A DNA stretch of 6,820 bases from Synergistaceae bacterium (lineage in GTDB: Bacteria > Synergistota > Synergistia > Synergistales > Synergistaceae): the NCBI GenBank assembly GCA_031283975.1, contig JAITAT010000033.1, forward strand, positions 1 to 6,820. Direction: 5' to 3'. The position numbers were made by a program, and so were the translations under genes. The notes beneath the pieces were generated by a model. It saw only the letters and a list, made by a program, of their open reading frames with translations, was not told the origin of the DNA and made no database searches. Shown here in pieces: positions 1 to 6,223 of the stretch. Each line of letters starts with the position of its first letter. The first letter of the stretch is position 1.

Positions 1-9
1 AACAATATC

Positions 10-1083
10 ATGGACGTGCGCATCGAACAGACGAAACAGACGAAGAAAATTCCGACGTCTGAGGAACTGGGCCGCATTCATTTCGGGACGGTTTTCACCG
101 ATCACATGCTGAGGATCGATTATGACGAGGGCAGAGGGTGGCACGACGCGCAAATAACGCCCTACGGCCCGCTGTCGCTCGACCCGGCGGCAAGCTGTCT
201 GCACTACGGGCAGTTGATATTCGAGGGCATGAAGGCATACAGGCATAAAGACGGCCGCATAGTGATGTTCAGGCCCGACATGAATATGAAGCGGATGAAC
301 GTCTCCTGCGATCGCATGTGCATAGCTCCGATCGACGAAAAAGGCATGCTGGACGCGATATCGGAGCTGGTGAAAACCGACGCCGCATGGGTGCCGGGCG
401 CGCCAGGCACGTCACTTTACGTCCGTCCGTTCATTTTCGCGAGCGAGGCGTTCCTAGGCGTTCACCCGTCGAAATCGTTCGCTTTCGTCACCATTCTCTC
501 GCCGGTCGGCGCGTACTTCAAGGAAGGGCTCGCTCCCGTGCGGATATACGTCGAGGACAAATACGTCCGCGCCGTGCGCGGCGGCACCGGTTTCGCCAAG
601 TGCGCCGGGAACTACGCCGGTTCCCTGAAATCGCAGGAAGAAGCCGACGCGGCGGGATATTCCCAGGTACTGTGGCTCGATGGGGCGGAGCGCGAATATA
701 TAGAGGAAGTCGGCGGAATGAACATATTCTTCGTCATAGACGGAGAAGTGGTGACCCCTGAGCTGAACGGCAGCATACTGCCCGGCGTCACGCGAAATTC
801 CGTGATCGAAGTGACAAAAAGCTGGGGCATGCCGATGAAAGAGCGTAAGATATCCATACAGGAACTGGCCGAAGCGTACAAATCGGGCAAAACTCAGGAA
901 GCGTTCTGCACCGGCACCGCGGCGGTGGTCTCTCCGATAGGCGAGCTTAAATGGAAGGAGACCGTGATGCGCTTCAACGACGGCAGGATAGGCGGCGTAA
1001 CCCAAAAGCTGTACGACGAGATAACCGGCATCCAGACCGGCGCGATCCCCGACAGATTCGGCTGGCTGTACACGGTAAGATAG
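10..1083 (+). CDS. ilvE: Branched-chain amino acid aminotransferase (class IV, PLP-dependent)
   Basis: This enzyme reversibly transfers the amino group between glutamate and the keto acids of leucine, isoleucine and valine: the last step of their synthesis or first of their breakdown, in the cytosol. The 357-residue product follows the larger BCAT2-type subfamily (B. subtilis YbgE/YwaA-like, about 360 residues) from end to end. It has FGTVFTDHM near residues 25-33, PLSLDPAA at 54-61, HYGQLIFEGMKAY at 65-77, TSLYVRPFI at 134-142, and the PLP-lysine segment GGTGFAKCAGNYAGSLK at 191-207 with K197 as the expected Schiff-base lysine. YIEEVGGMNIFF lies at 230-241, NGSILPGVTRNSV at 253-265 and the cofactor-site FCTGTAAVVSPIG at 299-311. 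Only nine bases precede the ATG, and they are in frame without a stop. The true start could therefore be upstream, and no ribosome binding site or promoter can be judged. It ends with TAG and is convergent with the minus-strand operon. Family assignment is secure; in vivo direction and substrate preference are not visible. Confidence 0.94.
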   Translation: MDVRIEQTKQTKKIPTSEELGRIHFGTVFTDHMLRIDYDEGRGWHDAQITPYGPLSLDPAASCLHYGQLIFEGMKAYRHKDGRIVMFRPDMNMKRMNVSCDRMCIAPIDEKGMLDAISELVKTDAAWVPGAPGTSLYVRPFIFASEAFLGVHPSKSFAFVTILSPVGAYFKEGLAPVRIYVEDKYVRAVRGGTGFAKCAGNYAGSLKSQEEADAAGYSQVLWLDGAEREYIEEVGGMNIFFVIDGEVVTPELNGSILPGVTRNSVIEVTKSWGMPMKERKISIQELAEAYKSGKTQEAFCTGTAAVVSPIGELKWKETVMRFNDGRIGGVTQKLYDEITGIQTGAIPDRFGWLYTVR

Positions 1084-1097
1084 GCGCGGCCTAATTT

Positions 1098-1131
1098 ACC
1101 CCCCGGCACGGATAAAATCGCGCCGGGGGGT
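1098..1131. terminator. GC-rich hairpin between convergent genes, putative bidirectional terminator
   Basis: The arms 1098-1107 and 1122-1131 form a perfect 10-bp stem (ACCCCCCGGC with GCCGGGGGGT) around a 14-nt loop that can add two or three inner pairs. It sits 14 nt past the ilvE stop and about 36 nt past the peptidase stop on the other strand, where a shared terminator is expected. Neither side has a good U-tract: the + strand continues TTCCGG and the - strand AAATTAGG. Intrinsic termination may be inefficient, or the hairpin may mainly protect 3' ends. A second very small inverted repeat (CGCG, 1152-1155 and 1160-1163) lies beside the peptidase stop and is too short to call. Nothing else is seen in the 84-nt gap. 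Confidence 0.5.
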
Positions 1132-1167
1132 TCCGGTACGGCAATACTCCGCGCGGAACCGCGTGTC

Positions 1168-2250
1168 TTAAATTTCGATCAGCTCCTTCGGGAACAACGT
1201 CAGCGCCTCGCAGCCGTTCTCGGTGACCAGGGCGGTGTCCTCTATCCGTATGCCGCCCCATCCGGGGGAATACGTTCCCGGTTCGATGGTGAGTACGTTC
1301 CCGGGTTCCAGGATGACGTCGGTGTTCTGCCGCATAAACGGTTCTTCGTGTATCTCCAGCCCGACGCCGTGGCCTATGCCGTAGTCGAACGCGGGCAGAC
1401 CGGCGCTCTTAATGATGCCGAGCGCTCTGTCGTTTATATCCCTGCCGTTGGCGCCGGCCCTGACCATCGCCAGGCTTTCGCGCTGGGCGGCGAGTACCGT
1501 TTCGTAAGCGCGCTTCTGCTCGCCGGACGCTTTCCCGAAAACGAAGGTTCGCGTCGTGTCCGACCTGTATCCGCCCGACATGGCGCCGTAATCTATCAGT
1601 ATGAGATCCCCGGCGGCGAGCTTCACCTCGCGGCTCGAATTGGCGTGCGGCTGCGACGCGCGGGCACCAAAGAGTACCATGGCGTCGAATCCGACGTCGT
1701 CCGCCCCGTTGGTTTTCAATCTGTAATCCAGCTCTATTTTCAGATCGAGTTCCGAAACGCCTGGTTTTACGATCTTCACCAGCTCCTCCAGGGCGAGGTC
1801 GGCAACGCGGCAGGCGGCGGCTATACGCTCGATTTCTCCCGAATCCTTACGCGCGCGGATTTTTTCGACGATCGAGGGGACGGAGACCATCTCCGCGTTT
1901 TCGCGCGACAGTTCTTTCGCTATCGTCTCGTATAAAGCATAGGTCATGTGTCCGCCCTCGAAACCGAGTTTCCTGAAACCCTGTTCGCGGACGACTTTCG
2001 CAATTACGGCCTCCAACGGCGGGTGAGGGTGGCGGTGCGGCACTATTTCCGCGTTCAGGCACTCCCTCGCCGCCATTTCGGTGTATCTCGAATCCGCGAA
2101 CAAAAAATTACCCCGTTTCGACGCCATAAGATAACAGTCGTTCCCGGTGAAACCTTCTATATACCTCTGGTTCGCCTGCTTGGTGATGATCACGGCGTCG
2201 ACGCGCGCGGCCTCTATCGACGCCGCCAGATTCTCCATACGATCGTTCAC
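1168..2250 (-). CDS. pepP: Xaa-Pro aminopeptidase / prolidase family metallopeptidase (M24B)
   Basis: This is a predicted cytosolic dinuclear-metal peptidase that removes an N-terminal residue preceding proline (aminopeptidase P), or splits Xaa-Pro dipeptides if it is a prolidase. The 360-residue length fits the short bacterial M24B form (YqhT-like) rather than the longer E. coli PepP. The N-terminal creatinase-like domain covers about residues 5-130 and the pita-bread catalytic domain about 138-350. All five expected metal ligands are present: D220 (ILIDYGA), D231 (SDTTRTF), H294 (GIGHGVG), E323 (TIEPGTY) and E337 (IRIEDT). The active-site histidines H202 (SQPHAN) and H301 (IHEEP) are also there. 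There is no signal peptide or membrane segment. I chose the GTG start because GGGAGG lies 9 nt upstream and its GTGA overlaps the stop of the preceding SWIM gene; an in-frame ATG four codons later is the alternative. It appears to be the last gene of the operon. PepP and PepQ cannot be told apart by eye, so the symbol is a family-level guess. Confidence 0.92.
   Translation of the reverse strand: MNDRMENLAASIEAARVDAVIITKQANQRYIEGFTGNDCYLMASKRGNFLFADSRYTEMAARECLNAEIVPHRHPHPPLEAVIAKVVREQGFRKLGFEGGHMTYALYETIAKELSRENAEMVSVPSIVEKIRARKDSGEIERIAAACRVADLALEELVKIVKPGVSELDLKIELDYRLKTNGADDVGFDAMVLFGARASQPHANSSREVKLAAGDLILIDYGAMSGGYRSDTTRTFVFGKASGEQKRAYETVLAAQRESLAMVRAGANGRDINDRALGIIKSAGLPAFDYGIGHGVGLEIHEEPFMRQNTDVILEPGNVLTIEPGTYSPGWGGIRIEDTALVTENGCEALTLFPKELIEI
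2193..2225 (-). other. Perfect 9-bp inverted repeat inside the 5' end of the peptidase gene
   Basis: On the - strand CGGCGTCGA (2225-2217) and TCGACGCCG (2201-2193) can pair perfectly around a 15-nt GC-rich loop. The element covers roughly codons 9-20 of the peptidase and starts 22 nt after its GTG. It could affect translation or RNA stability, but it lies in coding sequence and may simply reflect GC-rich codons. It is too far (about 41 nt) from the U8 tract upstream to be a standard frameshift stimulator. Confidence 0.4.
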
Positions 2251-3110
2251 TCTGCATCGCCTCCCGAAAAAAAATTTTTGACAGCTTTATAATATGGCGC
2301 CACCGAATCCACAAAAGAGACCTCGCCCCGCCACATCGGAAATTCCGACATCGGAACCGGATATATGCTTCCCTCGGCAGAAACCCCGTCGCGGGACAAC
2401 TCTCCCGGCAATTCGGGCGAACCGTAAAATGATGTGTCCGGAGCCGGAGGATGGGCTCCCCGCTCCGGCTGGGCGGATATCGGGGGGCACACATGTCCTT
2501 TTTCCTCGCAACTGGCATCGTCGGATGAGGGAAATGTTCCGCGCCAGCCTATCGGAGCGCACAAAAACTCCATAAGCGCTTTTTTTTCCAAACCCTTCAG
2601 TTTCAGCAGCGCAAAAGGATCATGGTCGAAAACGTCCGCCGCGACATACAAAACGGCCAGAATATGCTTGCATATTTCCTCAGGTTCGGAGCAGGTACAC
2701 ATTTGCTGGAGCGGCAAGAAACCGTCCATGGACAGGGGCGCTCCGGCCGATCTGAATATGCCGCCGAGATCCCGAGGCATTTCGCCTGACAGCAGCATAC
2801 ATCTGTATATCGCCTTCTCGTGCAGAGCGGTCAGGATATCCCGCAGTTGGCAATCGTCCGGCCTCGGAAATTTTATTCGGATCAGATAGGGCGCTTTGCG
2901 TTTGCCCTGTACTTTCGCGCTGACGAGGCCCGGCAGCACGTTCAACTCCACGACGCGCCCGGCTCGCGCGTAATTTTTCGCGGTGTTTATCTGTTTCGGC
3001 AGAGCCGCTCCCGCCAAATGACTTATGAGGCCCGCGGTCCACCAGCGCGGCGGTTCAAAAGCGCGGCGCGATTTTATGCCGGGCGGGCGTCCTTTTTTTT
3101 TCGCGATCAT
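2247..3110 (-). CDS. SWIM zinc-finger protein, partner of the adjacent SNF2 helicase
   Basis: This 287-residue predicted soluble protein belongs to the bacterial SWIM family found beside SNF2 helicases (B. subtilis YwqB type). SWIM fingers bind zinc and are thought to mediate DNA or protein contacts; the exact role here is unknown. A basic start (MIAKKKGRPPGIKSRR) leads into PPRWWTAGLISHL (20-32) and NYARAGRVVELNVLPGLVSA (46-65), typical of the family's N-terminus. The finger itself is C138-x-C140-x6-C147-x-H149, matching CxCxnCxH. Residues 190-250 look like a variable linker with further Cys/His (C201, H206, C208). The end recovers a family-like tail: FPMWRGEVSFVDSVAPYYKAV (257-277, W260 and R261 prominent). 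The ATG overlaps the helicase stop by 4 nt (ATGA) with no strong Shine-Dalgarno, so reinitiation after the helicase is likely. The stop overlaps the peptidase GTG in the same way. Three homopolymer runs of 8-9 bases in this gene are described separately. Confidence 0.9.
   Translation of the reverse strand: MIAKKKGRPPGIKSRRAFEPPRWWTAGLISHLAGAALPKQINTAKNYARAGRVVELNVLPGLVSAKVQGKRKAPYLIRIKFPRPDDCQLRDILTALHEKAIYRCMLLSGEMPRDLGGIFRSAGAPLSMDGFLPLQQMCTCSEPEEICKHILAVLYVAADVFDHDPFALLKLKGLEKKALMEFLCAPIGWRGTFPSSDDASCEEKGHVCPPISAQPERGAHPPAPDTSFYGSPELPGELSRDGVSAEGSIYPVPMSEFPMWRGEVSFVDSVAPYYKAVKNFFSGGDAE
2260..2265 (-). promoter_or_regulatory. Ribosome binding site deciding the GTG start of the M24 peptidase
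   Basis: The - strand reads GGGAGG, then nine bases, then GTG. This strong Shine-Dalgarno core lies inside the last codons of the SWIM gene (within GGA GGC). It supports the GTG at 2250 over the in-frame ATG at 2238. An out-of-frame ATG only four bases after the core leads away from the peptidase frame. Confidence 0.7.
2267..2274 (-). other. U8 tract with in-frame slippery heptamer at the 3' end of the SWIM gene
   Basis: The mRNA reads AAA AAU UUU UUU UCG in the SWIM frame, so U UUU UUU sits in the register of a -1 slippery heptamer (X XXY YYZ). A -1 shift, or one extra U, continues UUC GGG AGG CGA UGC AGA GUG. That bypasses the SWIM stop and runs into the peptidase frame. The tract and frame relations are seen directly; any actual slippage is inference. 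Confidence 0.45.
2580..2587 (-). other. A8 tract inside the SWIM gene
   Basis: The mRNA reads GAA AAA AAA GCG at codons 175-177, just after the zinc finger, again with A AAA AAA in slippery register. A -1 shift here would replace the C-terminal third with a different frame that stays open to about 2287. It may be only a Glu-Lys-Lys codon run. Confidence 0.35.
3093..3101 (-). other. A9 tract at codons 4-6 of the SWIM gene
   Basis: Three consecutive AAA codons follow ATG ATC GCG. A one-base gain or loss meets a stop within about a dozen codons (TAA after loss, TGA after gain), so length change at this site would act as an off switch. Homopolymers of this length are prone to polymerase slippage, but no variation can be seen in a single sequence. 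Confidence 0.4.
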
Positions 3111-6100
3111 GATTCGAGCGCTTTCGGCGAAAGTGAAATGAGGTTTTTCAGTTCACTGTCCGACAACTCGGTCAGCCAGTTGTCGTTCTCCGTTATAACG
3201 CTGTCGGCGAGCGCCCTTTTCGACGACAGCATTTCGTCGATGCGTTCTTCCAGCGTCCCTTTGCAGCAGAAGATGTGAACTTGAAGGTTGTTCACCTGGC
3301 CTATTCTGTGGGCTCTGTCTATGGCCTGCGTCTCAACGGCCGGATTCCACCAGCGGTCGAACATCACCACATGATTCGCGTTGGTCAGGTTGATCCCCAC
3401 CCCGCCCGCTCGCAGGGAGAGGATGAAAAACCGCGGCCCCGCCCCGTTCTGAAAAGCGCCGACCATTTTATCCCTCGCCTCCCTCGCCACTCCGCCGTGC
3501 AGAAAGAATGCCTCATGCCCGAATCGTTCCTGAAGCTGAAATTTAAGTATGGCGCCCATTTCGACATATTGCGTGAATATGAGCGCCCTGTCGCCCGTCT
3601 CGAACATCTCCTCCGCCATCGACAAAAGGCGTTCCATCTTCGACGAACGCTCGCATCCGAAATCGTCGTCTTTTTCGACGAGCGCCGGGTGGTCGCAAAT
3701 CTGTTTCATCCGGGTCAATCCCGCCAATACCATCCCTTTGCGTTTTATGCCCGAGGAGCGTCCTATGCCGCGGCTCAGCTCGTTCGTCACACGCGCGTAC
3801 AGTTTGATCTGCTCCCTCTTCAATCCGCAATATACTTTGGTCTGAATTTTCTCCGGCAACTCCGGCAATATTTCGGGATCTCTCTTGAGCCTGCGCATTA
3901 TAAACGGACCAACAGCGCGCTTCAACCCTTCGAGAGCGCGCGAATCCCCTGATGACGACGGGGGCTTCACGTAAGTATCGGCAAAATGCCGTCTGCCGCC
4001 GAGCATACCGGGCATTAAAAATTCCATTATCGACCATAGGTCGCCCGCGTGATTTTCTATCGGCGTTCCGGTCAACGCCACTTTCCAGTCGGATTTTATC
4101 GCTCTCGCCGCGCGAGCCTGCCTTGTATCGGGGTTTTTTATATTCTGAGCCTCGTCCAGGACTACTCCGAGCCAGTCGATACCTTTATAGTGAGCCAAAT
4201 CCCTGTAAAGAAGCGAATAACTGGAAATAACCATCGCGCTGCGCCGCGCCTGAAAAGCGAACGCGCCGTCTTTCAGCCTGTCTCTGCCGTGATGTATATA
4301 AAAGCGCATGTCCGGGAAAAAACGCTCCGCTTCCCGCCTCCAATTTTCTATAACCGAGGTGGGACAGACCAACAGCACAGGCCGAACATGGCCCGTATCC
4401 CGGTGTCTTTGAACGAGCGCCAGCGTTTGAAGCGTTTTGCCGAGCCCCATATCGTCGGCAAGGCACGCGCCTATGCCCAACCCTGACAGGAACGACATCC
4501 AAGAATACCCTCTTTTCTGATAGGGGCGAAGAGTCCCGTTCATGGAACTTGGAGCGTCGAGCAGTTCGAGCGGCGAGCATGTTCTGAGCGCGTTGTAAAC
4601 CGTTTCCAGTTCGGGTGAACCGTCGAATCCGTCCACAAGCGGGTTGCTTATGGCGAGTTTTACGGCTTCTCCGAACGGAACGCGCTCGGGCAGGCGGGCT
4701 TTACGATGAAGGAGCGACGACAGCCGATCCGGCGGTATGAACATCCATTCCCCTCTGATCTTCACGAGAGGGGAATCTCCGTGCAGGATAGCCTTCTTTT
4801 CCTCGTCCGACAGGATCACGCCGCGCAGAAACAGTTCCCATTTGACGGAAGCGTTTTCATCATACCCGACGCCTCTTATCGTGAGCGCTTCCCAGGAATT
4901 TTCGCGCCACCAGGCCGGATATTCGACTTCGATTCCCATGTCCGACAACTCGGGCGCGAAATCTCGCAGGAATTCGGCCGCTTCTTCGTGGGTCAGCGCG
5001 CATTCCTCCGGCGCGTGAAGATCGAGACTCTCTCTCACCGGACTAAAGCCCGCTCCCACTTTGCCGAGAGCGAAAAGCAGGTAGCGCCGCATGTAACCGC
5101 CGGTTTTGCGGTTCGCGGCGGCCCCATGCCCATTCCAGACATCCCGCGCCGAAACGGCGTCGTCCTCCGCGAAACGCCGGAGCGCGTATTTCAGCCTCCA
5201 TCGCGCACGGTCTTCCTCGCCGCCCTCGAATTTCATTATCAGCTTGAATGGAGCGTGTTTGAACCACTCGCAGCGTTCATGCCACTCGCGAACCTCGCCG
5301 TAAATCGATTCGAGGGACTGGCTGAGACCGTCGGTCTCTCCGAGCCAGCCGAGGGACCTTATCCAAAGAACGTGAGGATTCAAAGCGTTTACCAGTTTGC
5401 CGCGCCTTTTTTTCTCTTTCACCGGCGAATCGGATATCAGAGTGTTTTCTATTATGGCCTTTGCTATTTTACTGACCGGGACGGCGCGGCCGGGGCCTCT
5501 TTGAGTCCAGGAATACCTCACCAGGCCGTCGGCGAAGTCCTCGAAAATATCATGAAACACTGATTCCGGCCGCATGGGCGGATCGTTCTGCGCGAGTATC
5601 ACGTCCGGCATCATCCGAATCATGCGCTCGTACTTCGTCGCGTCGCTGCCCATCAATACCGGGCTCCACACCGGTTCGTATCTCGCGTCGCCGGACACTC
5701 GTATATCCGGCAGGAAACGCCCGCGTTTCAGGAGCGAAACCGCGAACGCGCAGCACTCAATAACATAACAAAAATCGAGCGACGCCATGAGCCCCCGTTC
5801 CAGAAACAGCCCTTCCCCCGATACGCCCTCCCTCGACTCGAAAATGCCTCTTATTTTCAACAGATCGGCGACGCTCACTGGCATCGCCTCCGCAATCCAG
5901 CTCCGCATGACCGCGATATCCGCGTTCGTCCGGGGAATTTCGCCCAGAAGGGACGCCGACGGGAGCGGATATCTCCCGATGGACGGTATTTTTAACTCCA
6001 GCCTGCATCCGGCGGCGTCCCGGCATTTGAAACCGAGTTTCGAGAGCGCGCCGGCTATCTGGGCGGCTCCCGCGCTCCATAAGTGGATGTATGGTTCGTC

Positions 6101-6202
6101 TTCCTCTTCCCGGCGCGCGTGGCGGAGATTTCGGCCCGTAAACGAAGACTCGCCCCACACGAAGAATCTCCTCCGCGCGTAAACGCAGTGGAGTATCAGC
6201 AA
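3107..6202 (-). CDS. SNF2-family DEAD/DEAH-box helicase/translocase (HelZ/YwqA type)
   Basis: This is a predicted ATP-driven double-stranded DNA translocase of the Swi2/Snf2 branch of superfamily 2, probably acting with the SWIM protein encoded next. The 1031 residues divide into an N-terminal region (1-390), an SNF2-associated domain resembling Pfam DUF3670 (about 395-505, with YPAWW at 428-432), and the two RecA-like lobes (about 555-1000). Visible motifs are LRPYQKRGYSWM (558-569), Walker A DDMGLGKT (583-590, K589), Ia LLVCPTSVIENW (610-621), Walker B DEAQ (683-686), III ALTGTPIEN (709-717), IV ALIFTQY (873-879), V LSLRAGGVGINLT (928-940, approximately) and VI QAIDRAHRIGQ (959-969). No catalytic residue looks lost. 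I accept the TTG at 6202 because MLILH...FVWGE aligns with the usual family N-terminus, an in-frame TAA lies 24 nt upstream and no in-frame ATG or GTG intervenes. It follows the kinase stop by 21 nt and overlaps the SWIM ATG by 4 nt. Chromatin-type remodelling is not implied; the cellular role of this bacterial clade is unresolved. Confidence 0.95.
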   Translation of the reverse strand: MLILHCVYARRRFFVWGESSFTGRNLRHARREEEDEPYIHLWSAGAAQIAGALSKLGFKCRDAAGCRLELKIPSIGRYPLPSASLLGEIPRTNADIAVMRSWIAEAMPVSVADLLKIRGIFESREGVSGEGLFLERGLMASLDFCYVIECCAFAVSLLKRGRFLPDIRVSGDARYEPVWSPVLMGSDATKYERMIRMMPDVILAQNDPPMRPESVFHDIFEDFADGLVRYSWTQRGPGRAVPVSKIAKAIIENTLISDSPVKEKKRRGKLVNALNPHVLWIRSLGWLGETDGLSQSLESIYGEVREWHERCEWFKHAPFKLIMKFEGGEEDRARWRLKYALRRFAEDDAVSARDVWNGHGAAANRKTGGYMRRYLLFALGKVGAGFSPVRESLDLHAPEECALTHEEAAEFLRDFAPELSDMGIEVEYPAWWRENSWEALTIRGVGYDENASVKWELFLRGVILSDEEKKAILHGDSPLVKIRGEWMFIPPDRLSSLLHRKARLPERVPFGEAVKLAISNPLVDGFDGSPELETVYNALRTCSPLELLDAPSSMNGTLRPYQKRGYSWMSFLSGLGIGACLADDMGLGKTLQTLALVQRHRDTGHVRPVLLVCPTSVIENWRREAERFFPDMRFYIHHGRDRLKDGAFAFQARRSAMVISSYSLLYRDLAHYKGIDWLGVVLDEAQNIKNPDTRQARAARAIKSDWKVALTGTPIENHAGDLWSIMEFLMPGMLGGRRHFADTYVKPPSSSGDSRALEGLKRAVGPFIMRRLKRDPEILPELPEKIQTKVYCGLKREQIKLYARVTNELSRGIGRSSGIKRKGMVLAGLTRMKQICDHPALVEKDDDFGCERSSKMERLLSMAEEMFETGDRALIFTQYVEMGAILKFQLQERFGHEAFFLHGGVAREARDKMVGAFQNGAGPRFFILSLRAGGVGINLTNANHVVMFDRWWNPAVETQAIDRAHRIGQVNNLQVHIFCCKGTLEERIDEMLSSKRALADSVITENDNWLTELSDSELKNLISLSPKALES

Positions 6203-6210
6203 TTCGCCAG

Positions 6211-6220
6211 CCCGCCCCTC
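6211..6220 (-). promoter_or_regulatory. Possible distant ribosome binding site of the SNF2 helicase
   Basis: A purine-rich GAGGGGCGGG on the - strand precedes the TTG start. The best core (GAGGGG, 6220-6215) is 12 nt from the TTG, longer than ideal, so initiation may be weak or helped by coupling with the kinase stop just upstream. Its first G is also the last base of an out-of-frame ATG. Confidence 0.35.
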
Positions 6221-6223
6221 ATT

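Noticed and set aside
454..1005. A 183-codon open frame on the - strand
   Set aside because: It is antisense to the catalytic core of the aminotransferase and has no recognisable sequence features.
1348..1935. A 195-codon open frame on the + strand
   Set aside because: It is antisense to the M24 catalytic domain; all metal ligands are encoded on the opposite strand.
2287..2562. An alternative minus-strand frame inside the SWIM gene (91 codons)
   Set aside because: It would be reached only by a -1 shift at the A8 tract. The true frame keeps a family-like tail with the WRG segment, so this is not a gene in its own right.
2574..2587. AGCGCT palindrome followed by eight T on the + strand
   Set aside because: The palindrome is too short for a hairpin with a loop, and no + strand transcript is expected here.
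3075..3101. GC-rich stretch followed by nine T on the + strand, resembling a terminator
   Set aside because: There is no matching downstream or upstream arm for a stem and no + strand gene to terminate; the run is three Lys codons on the other strand.
3275..3952. A 225-codon open frame on the + strand
   Set aside because: It is antisense to helicase motifs IV-VI; no domain or credible start signal was seen.
4706..5563. A 285-codon open frame on the + strand
   Set aside because: It is antisense to the helicase N-terminal half, whose family sequence and motifs are unambiguous. The translation shows no recognisable domain, and GC-rich reverse frames are often open.
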